NCBI GenBank assembly: GCA_944322025.1
Contig: CALUOH010000022.1
Location: 1-40,683 of the forward strand
Length of the DNA stretch: 40,683 bases
Source of the DNA: an uncultured Bacteroidales bacterium
Lineage (GTDB): Bacteria > Bacteroidota > Bacteroidia > Bacteroidales > Paludibacteraceae
Reading direction: 5' to 3'
The position numbers and the translations under genes were made by a program. Below are positions 16,201 to 23,559 of the stretch, one piece after another. The notes below the pieces were generated by a model. That model searched no databases, had not been told where the DNA came from, and saw only the letters and a list, made by a program, of their open reading frames with translations. The first letter of the stretch is position 1; every line of letters starts with the position of its first letter.

Positions 16201-16648
16201 CCCCCACTTTTACATACTCTATGCCCGCCGACTGGTTCTGCAGCGTCCACTGTACGTTCTGCAATCTGCCCTCTCTCTTCTTCCTTGCCCGCGAAACGTA
16301 CCACTTCGCAACGTACTCGATGCTATTCGACCCGCAGAACGCCAGTTCAGCCCACGCCTCCGTACTGTTGCGCCTCATCAATTGGCGGCTGTCGCCTATC
16401 ATCATATCGTCCTGCCGCGCGGCCGATGATATGGCAGCCTCCTTGTAACGCTCTTTCTCCGCACGCTCCATGCGCGGGGTCTCATTGTAAAGGGCAAGGC
16501 AGATGGCGTCGAGTATGGTAGTCTTGCCCGCGCCCGTATCTCCGCAGATAAGAAATAGCGGCTCTTCGGCAAGCGGCCCGCTGTCGAAGTCTATCTCGGC
16601 ATATTCTATCGATGCTATATTCTTTATGGTGAGTCTGTGCAGTATCAT
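13241..16648 (-). CDS. sbcC: Exonuclease subunit SbcC (Rad50-like)
   Basis: The 1135-residue SMC-like ATPase of the SbcCD nuclease processes hairpins, palindromes and blocked DNA ends. Walker A GDTGAGKT lies at 36-43; long Glu/Arg/Ala-rich coiled coils flank the zinc-hook CPVC near residue 550; the ABC signature LSGGES (about 1036) and Walker B ILFIDEGFG (about 1066) close the head. The start is taken at 16648 (MILHRLTIKNIASIEY), which gives an ATGA overlap with the sbcD stop; the open frame extends nine codons further but into sbcD. It is the last gene of its operon. Its usual substrate class, long palindromes, occurs just past its 3' end at 13129. Confidence 0.97.
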   Translation of the reverse strand: MILHRLTIKNIASIEYAEIDFDSGPLAEEPLFLICGDTGAGKTTILDAICLALYNETPRMERAEKERYKEAAISSAARQDDMMIGDSRQLMRRNSTEAWAELAFCGSNSIEYVAKWYVSRARKKREGRLQNVQWTLQNQSAGIEYVKVGEIKAEIEEAIGLTFEQFCRTTMLAQGDFTKFLQSRENEKSDILEKLTGTEIYSRIGQEIFKVTKEKRLLYEEQMRKTENIPMMTEEECAAAESAITAGEQSVKECAVARAEAEGKRLWLTRKEELSRTAVVREKEWRNTVEAMQAEVYKSRVSAVSDWDLTSDMRVWRDEQRRAEDKKRRNEVEAQRLARRYEELCGGTEWIRCKVETAHVELEQADKYLHEEEPHAEMYTNSQAIAAALRGAVEAENKHAEYCRLLQQLTEETVRSEAETEKLRSDMAKAEAENVKLQEAVDGLTVKLNALQPNEVQRKRDEAERRRGLLGDAAAALTALRERQEAATLAEQKAADAARRCDECRAVHEALAAEAAMKKVAQEQAERLYERQKAAVADWAREARAKLAVGDVCPVCGQIVETLHGDEEFQSLLAPVETAVREARDEFVRANNALIANEERQKSLDELHRNSMADAEAANTAVGMAEAEATRRCTACGAGADSEEAIGRMVEENRKTIEDIAEKSCDIQRIREEITAAQQAKDRQQERYDAAVKGYNETAQRHAAILARVENGRNMTAAEDERARRRVEEAAARITWRGWGDEWAQNHEAFIGRVEREAVRYGATMERRRHIDVELREMTRELSTAESVRSEVLSLFPIWNEAKAVPCEQRDIATEWSRLNREAAMLHSAMRAVEESAAECNRKTGEFLAAHPEISIVRIEELESYTPAAIEEMREGLQRMKEEELQQRTAYSVAQKELAQHEEKRPEMSEGGSTESLGGTIAALDAKMEEENRNIGQWKARLDENRRNMERAEALRREAERMRKEYDKWGRLCSMFGDADGKNFRKIAQSFVMKELLLSANRYLRQLTERYELECQAGSLTILLRDYYQGGTARPASTLSGGESFMVSLSLALGLSSISRTGLSVDILFIDEGFGTLSGDCLNTVMEALERLHRMGGRRVGIISHVEGLRERIKAQVQVSRIDNSRSEVRVVSVV

Positions 16649-17889
16649 ATCTTTGTCTCCTCGTCGCCTATACAACAGTCAGCCGCCTCTGTGCGCACGC
16701 GCTTTATCACATCGTCCATCAGCGACGCGAGCTCCTCGTCCATCTCCTCTCCCGTGCTGTCCCTGTAATACATGCGCGCTATCTCCATAGGGCTTATCTC
16801 CTTCATCTCCTCCACCGTGATTCGCCCTGTGCTTTCCGCCGTGCTGCTCCGCCCCCTCTCTATCCTGATATAGCAGAACCGGCACTCCTTGCCCTCCACG
16901 GCTTTGGAGGCCAACTCATTACAGTCGGCAGGCAGATAAGCGTCTGCCGACACGTTGAGCCTCACGTATGCGCATCTCTCCTCTGGGAAAGAGGTAAGTC
17001 TATCCAATGCCTCGCTGAATGGTGCAGCGGTATCCGGCACAGTAACCAAAGGGATGGGATTCTCTATCTCTATTGTCCTTATTTCCGACACTTCATTACC
17101 CCTCACTTCCACTATCGTAACGGAATGGGTGTAGCACTCGTCGAAACTGACCGGAATAGGCGAACCGCTGTACCTCACGTTCCGCCCTCTGTATGCCAAT
17201 GTCTGCGGACGGTGTATATGGCCGAGTGCGAGGTAGTCATACCCTTCGCCCAGCTCTTTAATATCCGTATATTCCATCCCCCCTATCGTGTCGTCATGCC
17301 CCGTAGTGTCGCTGCCCCCGACAGCAAGGTGAGCCATGAGCACCACAGGCAGCCCTTCCGCGTTGCGCTCTTTTATTGTGTCCAGCATCTTTTGGAAAAA
17401 CCGCTCCTGTCTCCCCTCTCTGCCCGTATCTCCGTCCAGAGCGGGAAAGTTGTTCGGGTATATGTGCGGCACGGCGGCCACGTAGCCTTTTAGCCTGCCA
17501 TCACCGCCCCGTACCTCTACTATGTGCCGTCCTATGTCCACCCCCTCACCGTCGCGGTGCACTCCGCCTATGACGTATATCCCGAAATGTCTCCACAGGC
17601 TGCTCTCCACCTCCACCTTCTGCCCGCTGTCATGGTTGCCTGCCGTAACGACAATGGTCATCTCCTCGCACTCCTCATGTATGGCGAGCAGCCCCTCCGT
17701 GAACAGCTTTTGCGCAGCTGTTGACGGGTTGGCGTAATGGTACACGTCGCCGCTGACCACCATCACGTCGGGTCTCTCTTCCCGCACTATCTCCGCCATC
17801 TGTCTCAAGAAAGCGTGCTGTTCCTCGCTGCGGTCATAGTTGTACAGCACATGGCCGAGATGCCAGTCGCTTGTGTGCAGCACTTTCAT
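16645..17889 (-). CDS. sbcD: Exonuclease subunit SbcD (Mre11-like)
   Basis: The 414-residue metallophosphoesterase is the nuclease subunit of SbcCD. Metal-binding blocks in order are DWH (8-10), SGDVYHYANPS (Asp48), AGNHDSG (Asn85/His86), LMAHLAVGG and LGHIHRPQ. The start at 17889 (MKVLHTSDWHLGH) is the family start; the frame is open 26 codons upstream but that would overlap the previous gene. The gap to the macro-like gene is 4 nt, and its stop overlaps the sbcC start. Confidence 0.97.
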   Translation of the reverse strand: MKVLHTSDWHLGHVLYNYDRSEEQHAFLRQMAEIVREERPDVMVVSGDVYHYANPSTAAQKLFTEGLLAIHEECEEMTIVVTAGNHDSGQKVEVESSLWRHFGIYVIGGVHRDGEGVDIGRHIVEVRGGDGRLKGYVAAVPHIYPNNFPALDGDTGREGRQERFFQKMLDTIKERNAEGLPVVLMAHLAVGGSDTTGHDDTIGGMEYTDIKELGEGYDYLALGHIHRPQTLAYRGRNVRYSGSPIPVSFDECYTHSVTIVEVRGNEVSEIRTIEIENPIPLVTVPDTAAPFSEALDRLTSFPEERCAYVRLNVSADAYLPADCNELASKAVEGKECRFCYIRIERGRSSTAESTGRITVEEMKEISPMEIARMYYRDSTGEEMDEELASLMDDVIKRVRTEAADCCIGDEETKI

Positions 17890-17893
17890 CCCG

Positions 17894-18298
17894 TCACCCG
17901 TTCTCTTTGGTAAGTATCCTGATGAAGCTCTTTGGCAGATATATGTTCTCCACATCCAGCGCGTCACGGAAAAGCGGTGCTATCTCCTCATCCTTGAAGC
18001 CCGCTATGCCGCACCCTATGCGCGTCACGAGAAACCTGTACTCTCCATGCTCTTTGGCATACGCGATAAACTCATCCACATACGGCTTGACAGTCTCCAC
18101 TCCGCCCTGCATTGTCGGTATGGCATAGCACCGCCCCGTCATGCCCACACCTTTACCCCACTCCGCACCGAACTGCTGATGTGCCAGCCATGCCGCGCCG
18201 CCGCCGTGCCTGCCCGCCAGATTACTGCCGAACACGAATATCTCGTTCTCTTTCAGTTCCCTTATAAATCCGGGAGCTACTCTCTCCTCTCTCTCCAT
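17894..18298 (-). CDS. Macro-domain-like protein (A1S_2505-type family)
   Basis: The 134-residue cytoplasmic protein has FVFGSNLAGRHGGGAAWLA (21-39), a central YAIPTMQGGVETVKPYVDEF, and TRIGCGIAGFKDEEIAPLF (92-110). This pattern (GSNLAG with a glycine-rich loop, then a GxGIAGF motif) matches small phage and bacterial proteins resembling ADP-ribose-1''-phosphatase/macro proteins; databases often call them A1S_2505 family. Binding of ADP-ribose is inferred from that likeness and from the neighbouring NUDIX gene. The start overlaps the NUDIX 3' end by 22 nt; the stop is 4 nt before sbcD. Confidence 0.75.
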   Translation of the reverse strand: MEREERVAPGFIRELKENEIFVFGSNLAGRHGGGAAWLAHQQFGAEWGKGVGMTGRCYAIPTMQGGVETVKPYVDEFIAYAKEHGEYRFLVTRIGCGIAGFKDEEIAPLFRDALDVENIYLPKSFIRILTKENG

Positions 18299-18720
18299 AG
18301 TGCAATTGCTTTTTCCATTATCTCTTTATGGTCGAACGCCAGTTCCGGCAATTCCTTGATGTTGAACCACTCTGCCCGTGCCGCGTCATCATGCCCCGCA
18401 ACGCCGGTGCGCCCCTCCATACTGCACAGGAATGCCACAGTGATTACCCTCTCCCGTGGGTCTCTGTCCACTTTCGTGAACGCCCCTATCTGCACGAGGC
18501 TCTCCTCTTCCGTCCTCAGCCCGGTCTCCTCACGCAGCTCCCGCACGGCGCACTCTTCTGCCGTCTCGCTCATCTCCATGAACCCTCCGGGAAAAGCCCA
18601 CGCGCCGCGGTACGGCTCCCGCCCGCGCTCTATCAGAAGCACATACGCCTCATCCCCCTCACGCGCCATCACCACACAATCAGCCGTCACTGCCGGGCGC
18701 GGGTATTTATAGCTGTACAT
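18277..18720 (-). CDS. NUDIX hydrolase, ADP-ribose pyrophosphatase-like
   Basis: This 147-residue protein has a perfect NUDIX box, G46-x5-E52-x7-R60-E-L-x-E-E-x-G67, in GGFMEMSETAEECAVRELRE. The opening YKYPRPAVTADCVVM is the same as the NUDIX half of NrtR-type and ADP-ribose pyrophosphatase-like proteins, but there is no DNA-binding C-terminal domain here, so it should be an enzyme rather than the NAD regulator. It overlaps the upstream gene by 14 nt and the macro-like gene by 22 nt, indicating translational coupling in the sbcDC operon. Exact substrate unproven. Confidence 0.85.
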   Translation of the reverse strand: MYSYKYPRPAVTADCVVMAREGDEAYVLLIERGREPYRGAWAFPGGFMEMSETAEECAVRELREETGLRTEEESLVQIGAFTKVDRDPRERVITVAFLCSMEGRTGVAGHDDAARAEWFNIKELPELAFDHKEIMEKAIALWRERRE

Positions 18721-19225
18721 CTTTCGCCCTCCTCTTTTCCCAGTCGCGGTATATCTCTTTTATCAGTACGTCAGTGCCTGATATTGAGAAGTTCCCGCTC
18801 TCTATCCGTGCATTGACCATCGGGGCGCAGACTATCCCGCCTCTATAAACGAACGCTATCTGCCGCCCTATCGCCCCTTCCGTAGCCGCAGCCCACACCG
18901 GCACATTCTCATCGTCCATGCGCCCCGCAACCATGTAGACCATCTCCCCGTCGCTGTTATACGCCGAATCGAGGCGCAGCTCCGCGAAGCCGTCAGTCGT
19001 GACTATCGGCTCTTCTGCCAAATTCATATCCGCGCTGTTCTCCACGAGATACCACCCGTCCTCACGTTCCGCATACATAGCTGCGGCAGACAGTATCGCG
19101 ACCGACAGGCACAGAACCCTTGCCAGCCCTCCTCTCTTCACCGGAGCGGCCGCCCCCTTTTCCACATCCCGTTCCACGGAACGTTTGCCGAAGCGCATTC
19201 CTCTTGCGTACATCATCTCGCACAT
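18707..19225 (-). CDS. Membrane-anchored protein with SecD-head-like domain
   Basis: The 172-residue protein has a basic N-terminus, a transmembrane segment at about 36-51 (VLCLSVAILSAAAMYA), and an exported domain. RQIAFVYRGGIVCAPMVNAR (121-140) followed by ESGNFSISG closely resembles the periplasmic P1 head of SecD (IALDGKVYSAPxVNxPI...G...ISG). The many TM helices of SecD are absent, so it is a stand-alone head domain. It is the first gene of the operon that continues with NUDIX, macro-like, sbcD and sbcC. Start uncertain: other Met codons at 4, 5 and 10. Function unknown. Confidence 0.6.
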   Translation of the reverse strand: MCEMMYARGMRFGKRSVERDVEKGAAAPVKRGGLARVLCLSVAILSAAAMYAEREDGWYLVENSADMNLAEEPIVTTDGFAELRLDSAYNSDGEMVYMVAGRMDDENVPVWAAATEGAIGRQIAFVYRGGIVCAPMVNARIESGNFSISGTDVLIKEIYRDWEKRRAKDVQL

Positions 19226-19498
19226 ATATTATAGTTCATACAAACACACACTCTCCTTCAAATGCCCATTGCCAGTCACTGACAATATCCGCATGTAACC
19301 ATTTGATTAACAAGGCTCTTATCTACCCGTCAGCTACCATTCAGCTATCCTCCCGCTACCCTCAACCAAGCCAATCGCTCTTATCTTCCCTTTTTGTACC
19401 TAAAAGTAACAAAAACGGCAACCAGTCTCCACACTGCCTGTTTTGTCTATCCACCAGACGAACAAACCGCTGTCCGGCAACGTGCTTGGCCCATCGCC

Positions 19499-20359
19499 TC
19501 ACTTGACCGCTCTCACGCGGTATCCCTTCTCTTCGAGCAGCTTTATCAGTCCGTCATCCCCCGGCAGATGCAGAGCCCCGACGGCTATGAAACAAGGCTT
19601 CTCGCCAATCAGCTCCACGATGCGCTCTATCCAGTCTCCGTTACGGCTGCCGTACATGAGGAACAGCTCCCCCTCCGTCATGGCATATTCCGACGTGTCG
19701 TTCATTGTCTCCTGATACAGGCCTTCGAGGTCACCCGCACGGTACATTGCCCCGCGCCTTTGCAGCTCCTCCTTTTTCCCCTTCGAGGCCATCACCGCCC
19801 CTACAAGCATCTTCGACTGCCGCTCTATGCCGATGGTGTTGAACATCAGCTCTATCTGGTCGTCTATCTCCTCCAGCCCGATGACCGGGATATGCTGACG
19901 GCGCGCCAGCCTCTGGAAAAACGAGTCCATGCCGCCGCCCTCCTTCATCTTCGGGAACAGGCGTTCCATGAGCGTCATCTCATACATGTTCCTTATCATC
20001 ACGGGGCGCATCATCGCCACATTCGACAGCGGCAAGTCCATCTCCTCTCTCAGCGCGGAGTCCACCAGCTGAAACTCGCTCTCGGTCAGTATGCTGCGTA
20101 TGCTCTGCTGCATATGGGCGGCGTTCGTCATGCGCGCTATGGTCTCCGCCTCGTCCACCACTACCTCGCCCACGACGGCCTTACAGTCATTGTAACAGCG
20201 GAACAGCCCCGGCACACTGTCGAGGAACGTCACCGGCACATTGTCCTCCGTCCCGAAGAGATAGCTGCTCTGCGTCAGCCCCTTGCCCGATATCTCCCAA
20301 AGCAGCTGCGCGTGGAGCGCGAGCGGGAGCATAAACATGATGATGAATATCTTTCTCAT
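19499..20359 (-). CDS. TraB/GumN family protein
   Basis: The 286-residue exported protein has a signal peptide (MRKIFIIMFMLPLALHA) and the TraB/GumN (TIKI-like, EreA/ChaN-related) architecture. Family members are putative metal-dependent peptidases or hydrolases with two GxxH motifs and a glutamate. The C-terminal motif GALH is present (261-264), followed by GDDGLIKLLEEKGY. The first motif reads YLFGTED (33-39), with Asp39 where the family has His; Glu65 is in place. It lies 18 nt after the TPR gene and is probably co-transcribed. Activity is uncertain because of the changed ligand. Confidence 0.85.
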   Translation of the reverse strand: MRKIFIIMFMLPLALHAQLLWEISGKGLTQSSYLFGTEDNVPVTFLDSVPGLFRCYNDCKAVVGEVVVDEAETIARMTNAAHMQQSIRSILTESEFQLVDSALREEMDLPLSNVAMMRPVMIRNMYEMTLMERLFPKMKEGGGMDSFFQRLARRQHIPVIGLEEIDDQIELMFNTIGIERQSKMLVGAVMASKGKKEELQRRGAMYRAGDLEGLYQETMNDTSEYAMTEGELFLMYGSRNGDWIERIVELIGEKPCFIAVGALHLPGDDGLIKLLEEKGYRVRAVK

Positions 20360-20377
20360 TCTGGTTCCTGTATCGCG

Positions 20378-22417
20378 TTAGTTGTTGTTCAGGCGTTTCA
20401 TGATGCTGTAAGCCTGATATATGCCGAGTTCGCCTGCCTTGCTGAGGTCGGCCACCCCGCGCTCCTCGTTCCCGAGGTAAATGTACGTCAGCCCGCGGTT
20501 GAAATAGGCCTCGCCAAGTTCCGGATTCAGGGCTATGGCCCGTGAATAGTTGCTTATCGCGCTCTCATAGTCCTTCTGCACGCACAGCATGTTCGCGCGG
20601 TTGTACCACGCATACGCGAAGTCGGGCAGCAGCGCGATCACCCTGTCGTAGTCGCGCATTATCATCTCGAACTCGTATGAGTCACCCTTGTCGAGATGCA
20701 CTATCTTCTCGTTCTCATCCTCGTCCAGCAAAGCCTTTGAGACATTCTCACGGGTCATGTCCACATTGTTCTGCTTGAACTCCAGCTGCTTGTAGCGCAC
20801 GTTGGCGCGGGAGAAATAGGCCAGAGCCATCTCCGTGTCGTTCCCGTAGTGTATGGCCGAGGAGAAGTCGGCTATCGCGTTCGGGAAGTCCTGCACGAGG
20901 GCGTAGTCCATGCCCCGCGCCATATAGAGGTCGGCGTTGAGCGAGTCGGCGGCTATCTGCTCCGACAGGCGGTCTATCGACGCGAAGTGGAAACCTATCA
21001 TCCCTTCCGTCAGCGGCATCTCGTCGCAGACTATGTAGACCGGGGCTTCAAGCCTGTGGCGGTCGTTGAACTCTTGAACAGCGGGATGGCTGTACGGCTT
21101 GACGGGCATCTCCGTGTCGTTCCTGTAATAATAGGAGAGCACGAAGTTATTCTCGTTGGTCACGTTGATTTTGAGGTTCTGCACCGCCCCGCGCAGCGAG
21201 TGCGTGGCATCATCCTCCTCCGTGCCGCTGGATGAGAATATGCTGGCGCGGTTCTTTATGACCGACTCGTCCTGCCCCGCCACCTTGACATCCACGTCTA
21301 TGTCCTCCTCCTTACGGTCGTTGTTCTTGTGCGCCTGCGTTATGTCGTATGCTTTCTCCCGGTCGGCGAAAGCCAGTTTGTCGTTGCCGAGGTTCTCGTA
21401 CGCCTGCGCCCTGCCGTAAAGCGCGGGAACAAACGACGGGTGACGCCCGATGATGTCCGAGAAGTCCCTTATCGCAAGCCGCCACTCTCCCACTTCGCCA
21501 TAGACCAGAGCCCGCTGGTATCGCGCCTCCGGCATATCCGGACGGAGGGCGATGACCGAGTTGTAGTCCTTTATGGCCATATTGTAGTCGCCCACCTCCG
21601 TGCGGAGCAACGCCCTGTTGTAGAGTGCCTGCACGTTTGTGGAGTCGAGGCTCACGGCCTTGTCGTAGTCCGCCAGTGCGGCGCGGTAGTTCTTCGCCTC
21701 GTAGTTCAGTATGCCTCGGTTGACGTATGTGGCTATGTTCCGCGATTTCAGCTTCACCGCACGGTCATAGTCGGCCAATGCCCCCTTGTTGTCGTCGGTG
21801 ATGAGGCGTATGTAGCCCCTCGCGCTCCACGCCTCGGGGTTTATGCTGTCAAGCCTGACCATGGTGTCGAACTCCGGCATCGCTTCAACCGTATCGCCCT
21901 TCTCGAGCAGCAGCCGCCCTTTCTCGAAGCGCAGCCCTACTTCCTCCGGCGTGCGGCGTATGAGGAAATCGAGGTCGGCCAGCGCGGCGTCATACTCCCC
22001 CATCTCCTCGTATGTCTCTATGCGGTTGACCATGAACACGGGGTTTTCGGGGCTGAATTCAAGTGCGCGGGAGAAGTCGTCACGCGCCTCCGCCCATTTC
22101 CCAAGCTGCTTGCGCGCGAAGCCACGGGCGTAGAATGCCATGGGGATGAAGGGGTTGCGCTGTATCACCTCGTCCATGTCCTTTTCCGCGCCCACATAGT
22201 CTTCAAGCTGTATCTTGGCCACGCCACGGTAGAAGTAAGGCTCTACCAGATAGGGCTTGACCCTTATCACTTGGTTGAAGTACTGTATCGACAGCACGTA
22301 GTCCTCGAAATAGAGCGCATTGCGCCCTATGGCCGTAAGCCTGCCCGTATTCAGCTGGCAGAGAGCCGCCACGGGCAGAGCCAGACACAATATGGTGACA
22401 AAAAGATATTTACTCAT
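20378..22417 (-). CDS. Secreted tetratricopeptide-repeat protein
   Basis: The 679-residue protein has a signal peptide (cleavage near VAALC) and two blocks of TPR units, roughly residues 20-350 and 480-679, with recurrent ALADYDKAVSLDSTNVQALYNRA-type sequence shortened or varied in each unit. A linker of about 130 residues (about 350-480) is non-repetitive, acidic and includes DIDVDVKVAGQDE. TPRs usually serve as docking surfaces for protein complexes; no enzyme domain is seen. First gene of a two-gene unit with the TraB/GumN-like protein. No clear promoter was seen in 22418-22568. Confidence 0.9.
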   Translation of the reverse strand: MSKYLFVTILCLALPVAALCQLNTGRLTAIGRNALYFEDYVLSIQYFNQVIRVKPYLVEPYFYRGVAKIQLEDYVGAEKDMDEVIQRNPFIPMAFYARGFARKQLGKWAEARDDFSRALEFSPENPVFMVNRIETYEEMGEYDAALADLDFLIRRTPEEVGLRFEKGRLLLEKGDTVEAMPEFDTMVRLDSINPEAWSARGYIRLITDDNKGALADYDRAVKLKSRNIATYVNRGILNYEAKNYRAALADYDKAVSLDSTNVQALYNRALLRTEVGDYNMAIKDYNSVIALRPDMPEARYQRALVYGEVGEWRLAIRDFSDIIGRHPSFVPALYGRAQAYENLGNDKLAFADREKAYDITQAHKNNDRKEEDIDVDVKVAGQDESVIKNRASIFSSSGTEEDDATHSLRGAVQNLKINVTNENNFVLSYYYRNDTEMPVKPYSHPAVQEFNDRHRLEAPVYIVCDEMPLTEGMIGFHFASIDRLSEQIAADSLNADLYMARGMDYALVQDFPNAIADFSSAIHYGNDTEMALAYFSRANVRYKQLEFKQNNVDMTRENVSKALLDEDENEKIVHLDKGDSYEFEMIMRDYDRVIALLPDFAYAWYNRANMLCVQKDYESAISNYSRAIALNPELGEAYFNRGLTYIYLGNEERGVADLSKAGELGIYQAYSIMKRLNNN

Positions 22418-22568
22418 CCGATAATATTATGTTTCATCTCCCCTCACGCCCCATCAGGTCTGGCACGGAGAAGAGCTAAAGGGGGTGCGGGAATACACTG
22501 GCGGAATGACTCCGCTGTCAGACGGCCGCGCCGCCGCGATACCCCCGGCACTTACATGCGGATACACC

Positions 22569-22916
22569 TCACTCGTTCACAGGCGTATAGTCAATCACGG
22601 CCTCCTCGTCCGTGGCTTCCAGCTTGAATATGACGGGGCGCAGGCCGTCGTTGCAGCTGCAAATGGCCACGCCGGGCTTGCGAATCCAGTCGCCGTAGTA
22701 GAAGAGCCCGCCGCCCGCGCCGTGGGCGAGCGCAAACACGTACTGGTACATCGCTTTCCACGCCTCGTCGCACAGCCCTTCGGGCTTGGCGTAATCAGCG
22801 TAGAACACCTGTCCCTCTTTGAGCATAGGACACCGGCCGAGTCCCTCGGCCCCGTACTCTTTCGCCAAATCCTCCACCAATGTTTTTCTCAATACCGTAA
22901 TCTTGACCCGTTTCAT
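22569..22916 (-). CDS. TIGR04076 family protein
   Basis: The 115-residue cytoplasmic protein begins MKRVKITVLRKTLVEDLA and contains the family-like elements RCPMLKEGQVF, EGLCDEAWKAMYQYVFAL and a C-terminal CNDGLRPVIFKLEA. Conserved cysteines at about 29, 49 and 86-88 may form a metal or structural site. The function of this family is not known to me. Single gene with a TAACTTTG -7 box about 36 nt upstream. Confidence 0.75.
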   Translation of the reverse strand: MKRVKITVLRKTLVEDLAKEYGAEGLGRCPMLKEGQVFYADYAKPEGLCDEAWKAMYQYVFALAHGAGGGLFYYGDWIRKPGVAICSCNDGLRPVIFKLEATDEEAVIDYTPVNE

Positions 22917-22951
22917 ATCCGCTCTGCTGTTGATGTATAAACTGCACGGTG

Positions 22952-22959
22952 CAAAGTTA
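22952..22959 (-). promoter_or_regulatory. -7 box of the TIGR04076-like gene
   Basis: The minus strand reads TAACTTTG within GCAAAGTTAGCGAAAA. No TTG is visible at -33. Confidence 0.5.
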
Positions 22960-23035
22960 GCGAAAATAGAGAGAAAAACCGCACGCCGCCCGCATTATTG
23001 AAAGTACAAATGTCAGAGCGTCGTTTAAGGGAGAA

Positions 23036-23106
23036 ACTTCGGAGGAGATCCGTAGTGACTCCCTGACAGCTGGCTCGAGAGTACATGTTTTTAACCTTAA
23101 TTAACA
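23036..23106 (-). repeat. Repeat family A, copy 6
   Basis: The reverse complement reads AATTAAGG, TTAAAAACATGTACTCTCGA, GCCAGCTGTCAGGGAGTCAC, then TACGGATCTCCTCCGAAG. Copy 8 at 31196 shares this long tail. The element sits between the divergent TIGR04076-like and TRL-like genes. Confidence 0.8.
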
Positions 23107-23179
23107 ACAAGAGGTGGCTAGAAAAAGAGGAGGAGACAAGGTTGGAAGAAAAGTGCAATTTTATACAACCCGTATGATA

Positions 23180-23207
23180 TTGAATATGGATTATTTCTCT
23201 ATCTTTG
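23180..23207 (+). promoter_or_regulatory. Promoter of the TRL-like gene
   Basis: TTG (23180-23182), 17 nt, TATCTTTG (23200-23207). The -7 box sits inside an inverted repeat, CTATCTT (23199-23205) / AAGATAG (23211-23217). The predicted leader is about 345 nt. Confidence 0.65.
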
Positions 23208-23362
23208 CAGAAGATAGATTGCATCAATTATCAAAACAGAAAAGCCTATGGTAAAATAAAAGTAAAGACGACACATACATCTTGAATAAAAAATAGCGTT
23301 TGCTTCTAACGAAACTGAAAGAGAATCTCGCAAATTTTCTAATGTCAAGTTAGTAGGAGCAG

Positions 23363-23483
23363 ATGTCCACGTCATATGGCGTGGACATACTTCTCATTGA
23401 CATGGGTATGCGAGAACCTTCTTTCGTGAGCAGTATGTCCACGCCTGTTTTTATGTATGTGCATACCCATTTTAAGGACATAC
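23363..23483 (+). promoter_or_regulatory. Structured leader with competing helices upstream of the TRL-like gene
   Basis: Hairpin I: ATGTCCACG (23363-23371) with CGTGGACAT (23380-23388). Competing helix II: GCGTGGACATAC (23379-23390) with GTATGTCCACGC (23433-23444), 12 perfect bp. Helix III: ATGGGTATGC (23402-23411) with GCATACCCAT (23461-23470), which would form a pseudoknot with II. Helix IV: GTATGTCC (23433-23440) with GGACATAC (23476-23483), which competes with II. It could be an RNA switch or an array of GGACATAC operator sites. No known riboswitch was recognised. Confidence 0.5.
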
Positions 23484-23559
23484 CTGTATTGTTCCGTCAC
23501 CGGCAAGGCGGTATCCGAAAAGCCTCACGAGTAGGAGATAACTTTTACTAATTTCAAAA

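Noticed and set aside
19380..19420. CTTTTTGTACCTAAAAGTAA motif reading FVPKSNKNG
   Set aside because: I recall similar short sequences scattered in Bacteroidota genomes, but with a single copy here I cannot support a repeat or gene. The rest of 19226-19498 shows nothing.
23363..23483. Invertible (phase-variable) promoter flanked by inverted repeats
   Set aside because: The 12-bp repeats at 23379 and 23433 are only about 42 bp apart and no TAnnTTTG box lies between them. The promoter is 180 bp upstream and no invertase gene is nearby.
23363..23551. 62-codon frame ending 8 nt before the TRL-like gene
   Set aside because: It lies over the inverted repeats that better explain the sequence, and the peptide shows no domain or sensible composition.
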